A DNA stretch of 30,288 bases from a virus. The stretch spans positions 1-30,288 of the IMG/VR virus record IMGVR_UViG_3300028557_000138; one strand, 5' to 3'. The position numbers were made by a program, and so were the translations under genes. Below the pieces are notes generated by a model. It had not been told where the DNA came from, ran no database searches, and worked only from the letters and a program-made list of their open reading frames with translations. Shown here piece by piece: positions 8,130 through 14,659 of the stretch. Within the stretch, counting starts at the first letter, position 1. Every line of letters begins with the position of its first letter.

Positions 8130-8584
8130 TTTGATTCCTCCAGGTGCGGGTGTTGGACGGCCTCCAAAGCCAAAGCCGGTGCCGGGACGGTGTACATGTC
8201 CCAGATGGTCTTTGGATCAGTCTCGTTTGTTGGGTTCGCGTGGAATGTGGTCACCTCGACGTCGGTCAGCGCAACGCCAGCACGCTTGGTGTGGGGTTTG
8301 GTGACGCTCATGAAGCCAGGGCCGACATTGGCCGAGCCGTCGTCAGTTGTGACGATAAGGTTGCCTTTGCGAACAACAAAGAAAGACTCGTCCTTGTGCA
8401 CTGCGCCGGTCAGGACTGTGCCAGCCGGGATGTACATGGTGCGAGCGTAGAGGCCATTGCAGAAGTCGTGATCGACTGGCATCTCAACCTGGGGCAACTT
8501 GAGCAGTTCGGCCTCCAGGCGATAGATCGGCAGGTGCTCTGCTGGCACTTGCTTCTCAATTTCCTGAACCGCAGCATTGCTCAT
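8126..8584 (-). CDS. Cupin-like protein in the virion gene cluster
   Basis: The protein has 152 residues starting at 8584, chosen because AGGAG lies six bases upstream. The open frame extends to an ATG at 8656 without a good ribosome site. Central beta-rich blocks read GLYARTMYIPAGTVLTG, then AVHKDESFFVVRKGNLIV, then GPGFMSVTKPHTKRAG. The GxxxxxxxHxxExxxVxxG arrangement and later histidine match a small cupin barrel, which often binds a metal. Acidic residues dominate the N-terminus (VQEIEKQVPAEHLPIYRLEAELL). Why a cupin sits between tail-factor and ejection genes is unclear; a structural or metal-dependent role in the particle is possible. The fold call is moderately sure and the function is unknown. 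Confidence 0.6.
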   Translation of the reverse strand: MSNAAVQEIEKQVPAEHLPIYRLEAELLKLPQVEMPVDHDFCNGLYARTMYIPAGTVLTGAVHKDESFFVVRKGNLIVTTDDGSANVGPGFMSVTKPHTKRAGVALTDVEVTTFHANPTNETDPKTIWDMYTVPAPALALEAVQHPHLEESK

Positions 8585-8662
8585 GGGGCACTCCTGTGAA
8601 GGGTGAGCCACTGGCAGCTCGGACAGCTCAGTGCCGTTATTGTCCCACATTTGCATGGCCTG

Positions 8663-9061
8663 TCAATCCATCTCAAAGTCGCGCTCTTCCCAGGCTTGGC
8701 AAGAACGCAAGTCGTGACAGATGAAGTCGAACTTGCGGCAGTAGCCACGGAATCCAGCGTCAGTGTCCCAGTCGTTGCGCGGGATTCGCTCCATCAGCGC
8801 CTGCTTGTAGGTGCTGTTGTCGTAATACTCGCAGTTTGAGCAACGACGACGACGGGCCTCTTTCTCGTCAACCTGCATGGCCTTGCCCAATGCAACCCAG
8901 TAGACCTTGTTGGCCGTTGGCTCGTTACTTGGGTTTTCAGGGCCAAGCATCCAGTCATCGATGACGGTCTGGGTGTTCTTTTTGTTCTCGGATGCCGTGA
9001 TAAATGGCATCGATTCAGGCAGGCCACCAAAGCCTGCAAGCATGATTTTTGGCATTTCCAT
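8663..9061 (-). CDS. Cysteine-rich, probably metal-binding phage protein
   Basis: This 132-residue protein starts at 9061 with AGGAG six bases upstream. The N-terminal 60 residues include MLAGFGGLPESMPF and a Trp/Tyr-containing segment. The C-terminal half has five cysteines: C74-x2-C77 in RRRRCSNCEYY, then C108, C115 and C121 in YCRKFDFICHDLRSC. This spacing suggests a bound zinc ion or a small iron-sulfur centre. Repeated acidic and aromatic residues follow to the end. It lies beside the cupin gene in the middle of structural genes. I do not recognise the family; metal binding is inferred from cysteine spacing. Confidence 0.6.
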   Translation of the reverse strand: MEMPKIMLAGFGGLPESMPFITASENKKNTQTVIDDWMLGPENPSNEPTANKVYWVALGKAMQVDEKEARRRRCSNCEYYDNSTYKQALMERIPRNDWDTDAGFRGYCRKFDFICHDLRSCQAWEERDFEMD

Positions 9062-9071
9062 GTCGATCTCC

Positions 9072-9404
9072 TTATGTGATTTCGCGACCTGATGCGCGGA
9101 TGGTCAGCGCTGTGGCTGTGCCGGTGGTCGAGATAAATCCACCAGCTGCCAAAACTTGGCCAACCAGTTCGGGGAAGGTATAGGTCTCGTCCGGTGCAAT
9201 AGCTCGGCTGTCCACGATCAAATTGGTCGCGCCTGCGCTTCCTCCAACGCTCACCAAGTTGACGCTGATTAAAGCATTGCTGGCGCTGGTGTTGGTGGCT
9301 GTGAATTTGTCGATGATGGCGGTGCAGTTGAGCGCCGTGTATTGCGTGGTCTGCGCGGCCTCCATCTGCTTGGAGCCAATGAGGGGTTTTGCTGTGACTG
9401 CCAT
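9072..9404 (-). CDS. Small beta-rich virion protein, copy A of a pair
   Basis: This 110-residue protein starts at 9404 with AAGGAGAAC upstream. It is Thr/Ala/Ser-rich with beta-type strands and ends ALTIRASGREIT. It is clearly a paralogue of the next gene upstream (9415-9750): TTQYTALNCT aligns with TTLYTVPAST, TATNTSASNALISVNLV with SIANTTGAAINVRVFLV, GGSAGATNLIVD with AGSAGTGNAFLYD, and the tails LTIRASG/LTIIASG match. Such small immunoglobulin-like or jelly-roll proteins commonly decorate heads or tails. The pairing is seen directly; the virion role is inferred from location. Confidence 0.65.
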   Translation of the reverse strand: MAVTAKPLIGSKQMEAAQTTQYTALNCTAIIDKFTATNTSASNALISVNLVSVGGSAGATNLIVDSRAIAPDETYTFPELVGQVLAAGGFISTTGTATALTIRASGREIT

Positions 9405-9414
9405 GTCGTTCTCC

Positions 9415-9750
9415 TTAAGTGGCTTCTGCGCCGCTGGCGATGATGGTCAGGCCTGCGGATGCGGCCTGAATTTGAATGGTGTCGCCTGCGTTTAGCACCT
9501 CGATGCCGTTGTACTGCAGGGTGTTGTTTCCGGGAACGGACACGTCGTATAGAAACGCATTGCCAGTGCCTGCCGATCCTGCTGATGGCACCAAGAACAC
9601 GCGCACATTGATGGCCGCGCCCGTGGTGTTGGCGATGCTGAATTCCTTGAGCAGCGTACGAGTGCTGGCTGGTACGGTGTACAGCGTGGTGACGCCAGTC
9701 GTGATCGCCGCTTGGCCAAGTTTGGTGGGTGTGATTACATCGAAAGCCAT
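9415..9750 (-). CDS. Small beta-rich virion protein, copy B of a pair
   Basis: The protein has 111 residues and starts at 9750, overlapping the end of the preceding gene by 16 nt. It reads as a single beta-sandwich domain: AAITTGVTTLYTVPAST, KEFSIANTTGAAINVRVFLV, FLYDVSVPGNNTLQYNGIEVLNAGDTIQIQ and LTIIASGAEAT. The motif of a price-like edge strand (VPGNNTLQ), then L-x-AGDTI, is common in phage minor structural proteins that coat tails or heads. It is the sister of the gene at 9072-9404, showing a local tandem duplication with substantial divergence. The biological role of each copy is unknown. Confidence 0.65.
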   Translation of the reverse strand: MAFDVITPTKLGQAAITTGVTTLYTVPASTRTLLKEFSIANTTGAAINVRVFLVPSAGSAGTGNAFLYDVSVPGNNTLQYNGIEVLNAGDTIQIQAASAGLTIIASGAEAT

Positions 9751-10148
9751 GTGAGCACCTGATTAGATCGCACGGATGCGGGAAGGTTGGCCAAAGGCAA
9801 GATGCCGTTCACATCATGCGCTAGCTCGACATTGTTGCGCACCGGGGCAAGCGCGAGCATTTCCAGAGCGTTGGCCATGCGTCCAATGCTGTCCAAAGCC
9901 TGCGCAGCTTTCTGGTCTGCTGTGCCTGCGTTGATGGCGGCATCTTTCGCCAAGCTGACAATCTGTGCCAGCGCCTCATTGGCTGAGGCTTGGGCTTGGC
10001 CAGCCTGAATCTCGATGCCGGGCGTGTCGCTGGATGGCGAGACCTGGTCGGCAACTTGAAACAGTCGCTCGAACTGCCTGATCTGTTCCTGGTTTTTCAG
10101 GAATGTCGCAAGCTGGTCGCGTGTGAGGTTGAGCTTTTGCGTTGCCAT
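9735..10148 (-). CDS. Coiled-coil minor tail protein following the gp10-like gene
   Basis: This 137-residue protein starts at 10148, where ATG and the previous TGA share one base. The N-terminus (LTRDQLATFLKNQEQIRQFERLF) is a helical motif seen in many podophage minor virion proteins. Residues about 50-97 form an Ala/Gln-rich helix of coiled-coil type (QAQASANEALAQIVSLAKDA). The C-terminus has NNVELAHDVNGILPLANLP. Its place directly after the gp10-like gene is the place of the tail needle gp26 in P22, and a trimeric coiled coil would suit a tail plug. At 137 residues it is much shorter than gp26 (233 in P22), so that equivalence is only a positional guess. Confidence 0.6.
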   Translation of the reverse strand: MATQKLNLTRDQLATFLKNQEQIRQFERLFQVADQVSPSSDTPGIEIQAGQAQASANEALAQIVSLAKDAAINAGTADQKAAQALDSIGRMANALEMLALAPVRNNVELAHDVNGILPLANLPASVRSNQVLTWLSM

Positions 10149-11557
10149 CAGAAGGCCAATGGCTCGATCTGAGCCTCAAGACGAATGAATGACAGGTGCG
10201 CTTGGCTGTCGCCACGGAAGCGCTGGATGCGCCAGTTGCGCATGTGGCCCTGCTGAAACCATGCCAGGCGCTTTTGGCTGTTGCCTGTGGTTCCGACACG
10301 GATGCCACGGTCTTGGCTCCATGCCTTGCCGTCCAGGCTGTAGCTGGTGGTGATGATCGGGTCGATGCCAAGCGCCACGCTGCCAGTCAAGCTCACCAGC
10401 TCAAGCTCGTTGAAGATCGCGCCATTGCTCTCGTTGTAGACGATCAGCGTGCCAAACTCCCAGCGCACAATCTGGCCCCAGTGGCTGCTGATGTTGTCCA
10501 CCAGGTAGCCAATGTTCGAGGTCTGCGGGTCACCAATCAGCCATTTGTCGTAGGCCCAGACAAGGTTGCGTGCACGGTACTGGCTGAAGCCGACTTGGCT
10601 GGTGCTCAGGGTAAACCAAACCTGCTGCTGCAGTGCTGTTGAGGCGGCTGCGTCATAAACCAGCGTCCGGTCGGGCAGGTGCACATACAGGTGCTCGTGG
10701 GCTTTGTCGTTGCGTGCTTCCAGCTTGACGGTGGCCAGCTGCGCCTCGGTGTAGTCCAGCAGCAGCTCGTCAATCTCTTGCGTGCTGATCTTTTGGGCTG
10801 TGGCGTTTGCGCCCATGTAGATGCCTGGCGCTTCGTTGCGGCCAGAGCCAAGGAAGGCGATCATCTCCATGAACACGCAGCAGGCAAAGGTGCCAATGAC
10901 ACCCTTTTGCACCTGTGCGCCATCGATGCGCTGGAACGGGAAAAACTCACCGCCCACGTTGTCGAACACCTCGATGGTGTTGCGGTTGAGCGCATAAATT
11001 TCGTTGCGCAGCTTAAGCAATGCCACTACCGGATCGGGGTCGACTTCTGAGCTGCCGTACTTCAGTGGGTTGACCTGGGTGGGGTCTGACAACTCTGTCA
11101 CCACCAGGAACTCTCCGTCAGTGGTCATGAAGTAGCCATCCACCCAAACCACGTCAAGCACGACGCCAAGGTCGGGATCGGTGACCTGAACCAAGCCAAG
11201 CGTGCTGCTCCAGTAGTACAAGCGGCCACCAGATGCGATAGCCAGGCGGTCGAAGCTGTAGTCGAACGTCACCAGGGTATTGACGGGGCCACCAACGTCA
11301 CCCAGCACGGTCACGGTGCCATTGTTGGCCACAGACACGAGCTTGGTGCCCATGACGCGGTAGCAGACACCTTGCCAGTTGATGCCGCCACGGTCGATGC
11401 CTGGGCCGGTGCCGTTGGCCACAATGCCGTCACCAGGACGCAGAAAACCGGCACTGATGCCGGACTGCTTTGGGACTGGCACCAGGTTAACCGGGTACGA
11501 CGTGCGCAGGTCTGGCCCGTTGTCAGCAAAGATGCCGTTGAGGATTGGAATCTGCAT
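10148..11557 (-). CDS. Tail hub / packaged DNA stabilization protein, P22 gp10-like
   Basis: This is a 469-residue protein, like P22 gp10 (472). The N-terminus MQIPILNGIFAD and SYPVNLVPVPKQSG-xx-xGFLRPGDGI match the gp10 opening (PVN, then GYLR, then PGI). Further shared marks are AQVQKGVIGTFACCV (gp10 has VQKGIAGTY) and HEHLYVHLPDRTLVYDAAAS (gp10 has HELLIIHLPRHVLVYDASSS). The C-terminal half holds SYSLDGKAWS and RLAWFQQGHMRNWRIQRFRG, typical of the fold's last sheets. In P22, six gp10 copies form the ring below gp4 that seals DNA in the head and carries the tailspikes and needle. No departures from the family length were noticed. Confidence 0.9.
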   Translation of the reverse strand: MQIPILNGIFADNGPDLRTSYPVNLVPVPKQSGISAGFLRPGDGIVANGTGPGIDRGGINWQGVCYRVMGTKLVSVANNGTVTVLGDVGGPVNTLVTFDYSFDRLAIASGGRLYYWSSTLGLVQVTDPDLGVVLDVVWVDGYFMTTDGEFLVVTELSDPTQVNPLKYGSSEVDPDPVVALLKLRNEIYALNRNTIEVFDNVGGEFFPFQRIDGAQVQKGVIGTFACCVFMEMIAFLGSGRNEAPGIYMGANATAQKISTQEIDELLLDYTEAQLATVKLEARNDKAHEHLYVHLPDRTLVYDAAASTALQQQVWFTLSTSQVGFSQYRARNLVWAYDKWLIGDPQTSNIGYLVDNISSHWGQIVRWEFGTLIVYNESNGAIFNELELVSLTGSVALGIDPIITTSYSLDGKAWSQDRGIRVGTTGNSQKRLAWFQQGHMRNWRIQRFRGDSQAHLSFIRLEAQIEPLAF

Positions 11558-11562
11558 TCAGC

Positions 11563-11847
11563 TCACCACTTTTCTTTTGCCGACCAGTATGCCGCGCTCA
11601 TCTTGCCCTTGGCGATGTTGTCGGCGTGCCTAGCCATAAATGATTCGCGCCGAGTTTTGGAAGCCTTAGACTCACCTTCTTTTTTTGGCGAGCCTTTGAC
11701 GCCCTGCTGGCCAAAGCGAATGGTCTTGACCTGGTCGCCAGCCTTGGCCACCACGACATGGGACTTGGTTGGGTGCGAAGGCGTGCGCTTGGGCTTGTTG
11801 TAGCCCTCGACGCCTGCGCGTGCCAGTCTTGAGTCTTTGGTGGCCAT
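11563..11847 (-). CDS. Small basic conserved phage protein (FGQQG / KGKMSAAYW motif)
   Basis: This 94-residue protein starts at 11847, two bases after the previous stop; a longer open frame upstream is ignored because it would overlap the previous gene. It has two conserved blocks: GYNKPKRTPSHPTKSHVVVAK near the start and RRESFMARHADNIAKGKMSA near the end, with IRFGQQGVKGSPKKEGE between. I recognise this short, Lys/Arg/Ser-rich protein as widespread in phage structural clusters without a known role. The high positive charge suggests contact with nucleic acid, perhaps in the head or during packaging. The conserved final AAYWSAKEKW is a good family hallmark. Confidence 0.7.
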   Translation of the reverse strand: MATKDSRLARAGVEGYNKPKRTPSHPTKSHVVVAKAGDQVKTIRFGQQGVKGSPKKEGESKASKTRRESFMARHADNIAKGKMSAAYWSAKEKW

Positions 11848-11849
11848 GG

Positions 11850-13034
11850 TCAGAAGCTGATGTAGAGCTTGAAGGCTTCCAGCGTGACCACGTTGTTGGC
11901 CGTTGCTGGTTGCGCCGTGAAGGCAAAGGTTTGGTTCTGCGTTGCGTCCACGGTCAGCACCACGTTTGCGCCAGTGGACAGGCCGTGCCCGACCTGGTTG
12001 GCTGCGTTGCTGATCACCTGCGAGCTGCCACGGTTGCACATGAGCTTCTGAGCGCAGGCGCTTGCGTTGTTGGCCGCGCTGACTGCCATGAGCACGCCGC
12101 CGCCGTAGGACATGCCGATGTTCTTGGCTGAGGCGCTGTTGGTCAGGCTGTAAAGCGCATCGATCTCCATGCCGCCGCCGACGCCCATAGACCAGCCAGG
12201 GACAACGACAGACGCCAAGGTGACAGCGGTGTTGGCCACGGCAGCAACTGCGACGCCGTACCAGACCAAGGCTGTTTGTGTGCCGGACTGCGTGCCGCTG
12301 GTCGTGACGGCTGCGCCGCCTGCGGAAGTGGACACGGTGAAGGTGTTGGCCGTCAGCACTTCCTTGACGTAATAGGTCGTGTTAATCGCCAAGCCTGTGG
12401 GCAGTGCGCCGGTGGTGGTGAAGCGGATGGTGTCATTCACAGACAGGCCATGGCCAGTCCAAGTTACCACGCCAGGCGCTGCAATGCTGATCGTCACGGT
12501 GGCATCGATGTAAGGCAGGTCGATGGTGACTTCGTCTGTGGCTGTGTCAGCGTCCAGGACTTCATAAAAGCCAGTCACGCCAGTGCCGCCAGTCCAAGTG
12601 ACGTACAGGCTCGCGCCTTGAGCCACTGCGTTGGTCAGGTCGTGCACGCCTGCGCTCACCAGTTTGGTGTTGCCAGCGTCGTCGGCATAGGTCAAAGTGG
12701 TGAAGGTTGCAGCAGGTTGCACCAGGCTGACGGGTGTCAGATTGCCAAGCACCAGCGCAGGGAAGCTGCGCAGCTTTGGTTGTGTGCCAACGTCATATTC
12801 GACGGTGGCATTGCGGTTCTGGATGCGGATGGTGCGGTCTTGGCCGTAGGGGCCAAAGGTCTGTGCGCTGTTTGACAGCGTGGCCAGGGTGGTGTAAATC
12901 CATGGTTGGCCGGGTTCGGCAGCTTGAATCTGCACGACGCTCGGTTCGTCGCCTGTGTTGCCGATGCTGATGGCTTGGCCATTTGGCACCAGGATGTCGA
13001 AATCACCGGAGATTTTGCTTGGTTGGATGAACAT
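11850..13034 (-). CDS. Beta-rich tail/head protein with a common phage repeat module
   Basis: The protein has 394 residues and starts at 13034. The first 95 residues form a beta domain (VVQIQAAEPGQPWIYTTLAT, DRTIRIQNRNATVEYDV). Residues about 175-260 hold a widespread phage module recognised by VVTWTGHGLSVNDTIRFTTTG, GLAINTTYYVKEVL and NTFTVSTSAGGAAVTTSGTQ. That module occurs in many phage tail and adhesion proteins. The C-terminal part is Ala/Ser-rich and ends VTLEAFKLYISF. The location between gp4-like and gp10-like genes suggests a virion component, perhaps a head fibre or an accessory of the head-tail junction. The exact role is unknown. Confidence 0.65.
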   Translation of the reverse strand: MFIQPSKISGDFDILVPNGQAISIGNTGDEPSVVQIQAAEPGQPWIYTTLATLSNSAQTFGPYGQDRTIRIQNRNATVEYDVGTQPKLRSFPALVLGNLTPVSLVQPAATFTTLTYADDAGNTKLVSAGVHDLTNAVAQGASLYVTWTGGTGVTGFYEVLDADTATDEVTIDLPYIDATVTISIAAPGVVTWTGHGLSVNDTIRFTTTGALPTGLAINTTYYVKEVLTANTFTVSTSAGGAAVTTSGTQSGTQTALVWYGVAVAAVANTAVTLASVVVPGWSMGVGGGMEIDALYSLTNSASAKNIGMSYGGGVLMAVSAANNASACAQKLMCNRGSSQVISNAANQVGHGLSTGANVVLTVDATQNQTFAFTAQPATANNVVTLEAFKLYISF

Positions 13035-13049
13035 GATTGCTCCTTGGGG

Positions 13050-13505
13050 TTAGGCGATGCGATACCAGCTGTTGAGCGACTGCACAAAGCGCATGCGGAA
13101 AAATGCATTGGCTGCCAGTGTGGTTGGCGCTCCATTTGCTGCAGATGCGCCGTTCAGCGCCAGTGTGAATGAAGTGATAATCTGCGTGGTCGTGACAAGC
13201 ACCTCGGTGCCATCAGGCGTCTGGGTGTTTAAAGGTAGCGTGATCGTGCCAGCAGCCAACGTTCCGGCAGGCTGGAGCAGCATCCACTGCTGCTGGCTGA
13301 CCGGGGTGGGCACGGTGATGTTGAAGCCAGTGCCAGGCGTTGCGATGCTTGTGGCCAGCGTCGGAGCTGCGAAGGTTTGCTGGAAATACTGCAGCAGCGC
13401 ACCGATGGGCAGGCGTCGAGCGTCTCCGTTGTTCGGGGTGTAGACGGGAATCTGGTCGCCAGGCGAGGCCTGCATGAGCAGCGGCAATTGGTTGATATAA
13501 GGCAT
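13050..13505 (-). CDS. Small phage structural protein, unknown family
   Basis: This 151-residue protein starts at 13505. It begins MPYINQLPLLMQASPGDQIPVY, followed by a helix LLQYFQQTFAAP. A beta-rich half follows, with WMLLQPAGTLAAGTITLP and DGTEVLVTTTQIITSFTLAL, ending FRMRFVQSLNSWYRIA. The start (short strand, then P-G-D-x-I-P) and the closing F-x-x-SWYRI motif are frequent in small podophage head-fibre or tail-associated proteins. It lies just after the gp4-like gene. Its position and composition support a virion role, but I cannot name the family. Confidence 0.6.
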   Translation of the reverse strand: MPYINQLPLLMQASPGDQIPVYTPNNGDARRLPIGALLQYFQQTFAAPTLATSIATPGTGFNITVPTPVSQQQWMLLQPAGTLAAGTITLPLNTQTPDGTEVLVTTTQIITSFTLALNGASAANGAPTTLAANAFFRMRFVQSLNSWYRIA

Positions 13506-13516
13506 TTTCTGCTCCT

Positions 13517-13999
13517 TCAGTTGTATTGGATTGGGCCATCTGGGCCAGCAAGCGCCGGATCAATTGGCGGACGGACAAACGGATTGTCGTAGACGCGCCA
13601 GGGCTTGTTGCCAGCACCGGCAGGCATGGTCGACGGCAGTTGCTGCGGGATTGGCGCTGTGGCGCGTTGCAGCAGGGTGTTGTAACTGTCCTTGGCCACA
13701 GCCTTGGTCTCGGGCATCAGCACCTTGCCGTAGCCTGGCGCAATGCGGATGGATAAGTTCGTGATGATGGCTTGGTTGGCGGAGTCAGGAACCAGCGTCG
13801 GCTCGTCCAGATCGCTGTCCTGTGGGCTGCCTGGCAGTGGGTAGCCCAGACGAATGCCTTTGCCGTTCCAGTCGGCAATCATCGCATCGAGGCGACGCAT
13901 GGCGGATTGGAGCTGCTCAGGTTGCAGGTCGAAGACATAGGACGCAAGGCCGATTTCCTCGAATGCGGCTGCAACGAATTGGCGCTTGCTGTAGCCCAT
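13517..13999 (-). CDS. Head-tail connector, P22 gp4-like tail accessory factor
   Basis: This is a 160-residue protein, close to P22 gp4 (166). Recognisable parts are the N-terminal helix (KRQFVAAAFEEIGLASYVFDL), the second helix with RRLDAMIADWNGKGIRLGYPL, and the SANQAIITNLSIRIAPGYGK region. This order is that of the gp4 tail accessory family. In P22, twelve gp4 copies bind the portal and extend the channel, closing the head after packaging, and gp10 then binds them. Its position before the gp10-like gene agrees. RBS and start at 13999 are ordinary, one base after the previous gene. Confidence 0.85.
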   Translation of the reverse strand: MGYSKRQFVAAAFEEIGLASYVFDLQPEQLQSAMRRLDAMIADWNGKGIRLGYPLPGSPQDSDLDEPTLVPDSANQAIITNLSIRIAPGYGKVLMPETKAVAKDSYNTLLQRATAPIPQQLPSTMPAGAGNKPWRVYDNPFVRPPIDPALAGPDGPIQYN

Positions 14000-14000
14000 G

Positions 14001-14267
14001 TCACGCTCCTTGCATTGCGGTGTTAATCATGTCCAGCAACTTCTCGTCGCTGGTGCGTTTGGTAAATGTCAGGCCCAGTTCTTTGGCCTTTTCGATCAGC
14101 TCGATGCGGGTCGGTGGTGCGCTGTCTTCAGGCACAGCGGAAACAGCAGGGGCTTCCTGCACGTCAATGATTCGGTGGTTGATGCCGTCGATAGGCTTTG
14201 AAGGCTTGCGCACCTTCACGGGCTTTTTGCCCTTACGATATTTTGGCGAGAGGATGTTGTCTTCCAT
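14001..14267 (-). CDS. Small hypothetical protein with basic N-terminus
   Basis: The protein has 88 residues from the ATG at 14267, which overlaps the previous TGA (TGATG); an in-frame GTG sits one codon upstream. The first 30 residues are strongly basic (KYRKGKKPVKVRKPSKP). The rest is a Pro/Ala-rich linker and a helical C-terminus (RIELIEKAKELGLTFTKRTSDEKLLDMI) that looks like a short SAP- or HeH/LEM-type helix-extension-helix domain. That fold often binds DNA, which fits the basic segment. It may therefore hold nucleic acid during head assembly or packaging. Assignment rests on pattern only. Confidence 0.6.
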   Translation of the reverse strand: MEDNILSPKYRKGKKPVKVRKPSKPIDGINHRIIDVQEAPAVSAVPEDSAPPTRIELIEKAKELGLTFTKRTSDEKLLDMINTAMQGA

Positions 14268-14440
14268 CACTTGCCCTTCTTTGGTGGTTTGGCTGTTTTT
14301 GCTGCGGCTTTGAAAGCTGCATTGCTTGGTGCGCCCTTGGTGCCAGGCTTGCGCATGCGCTCAGGCGTCTTCCCTTCGGCCTTTTGCTTCTCGATGCGCT
14401 CACGCTTGGCGTGAATGTTGGCATAGAGGCCGGGCTTCAT
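14267..14440 (-). CDS. 57-residue Lys-rich conserved phage protein (MKPGLYANIHAKR)
   Basis: The ATG at 14440 overlaps the previous TGA (ATGA), and the stop overlaps the next start (TGATG), so translation is probably coupled on both sides. The product begins MKPGLYANIHAKRERIE, continues KTPERMRKPGTKGAPSNAAF and ends AAKTAKPPKKGK. I recognise the KPGLYANI(H/N)AKRxRI start and the MRKPGxKGAP block from small genes in many phage head clusters; their role is not established. The protein is very basic throughout, with no acidic patch, so binding to DNA or RNA inside the head is plausible. Confidence 0.75.
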   Translation of the reverse strand: MKPGLYANIHAKRERIEKQKAEGKTPERMRKPGTKGAPSNAAFKAAAKTAKPPKKGK

Positions 14441-14607
14441 TTCATGGCTTTCTTGGGTGCTTTGCTTGGCTTTCCTGCAGCCTTGGCTGCTTTGGTTGCA
14501 ACGTTCAAAGCGATGGCCACGGCTTGCTTTTGAGGCTTGCCAGCTTTCATTTCCTTCGAGACATTTTTCCCGATGGACTTGCTTGAGTAACCTTTGGTCA
14601 TTGGCAT
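14437..14607 (-). CDS. 56-residue Lys-rich conserved phage protein (AGKPQKQAVAIAL)
   Basis: The start is at 14607, six bases after AGGAG. The product begins MPMTKGYSSKSIGKNVSKEM, contains AGKPQKQAVAIALNVA and ends in a lysine-rich tail (KAAGKPSKAPKKAMK). The S-x-K-x-I-x-K-N-x-x-x-E-M-x-AGKPQKQAVAIAL core is a short conserved phage family without known function. The Lys/Ala/Pro tail resembles histone H1-like tails. It is the first gene after the coat-gene terminator, so it depends on read-through or on its own promoter, which I could not identify. Confidence 0.75.
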   Translation of the reverse strand: MPMTKGYSSKSIGKNVSKEMKAGKPQKQAVAIALNVATKAAKAAGKPSKAPKKAMK

Positions 14608-14624
14608 TTTGAGCTCCTATGCAG

Positions 14625-14645
14625 AAAGGGGGGCCGAGGCCCCCC
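14625..14645 (-). terminator. Factor-independent terminator after the coat gene
   Basis: Read on the minus strand, GGGGGGCC and GGCCCCCC pair perfectly over 8 bp around a 2-base loop, followed by TTTCT. It lies between the coat stop (14660) and the next start (14607). A terminator straight after the most heavily expressed gene would lower expression of the minor-protein genes downstream. Terminator-like in every respect, though the T-run is short. Confidence 0.85.
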
Positions 14646-14659
14646 AGTCTTTTGCCGGT

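Noticed and set aside
9735-10148. Calling this gene a true P22 gp26 tail needle
   Set aside because: Position and coiled-coil content fit, but it is much shorter than gp26 and no needle motif is visible, so only a cautious description is given.
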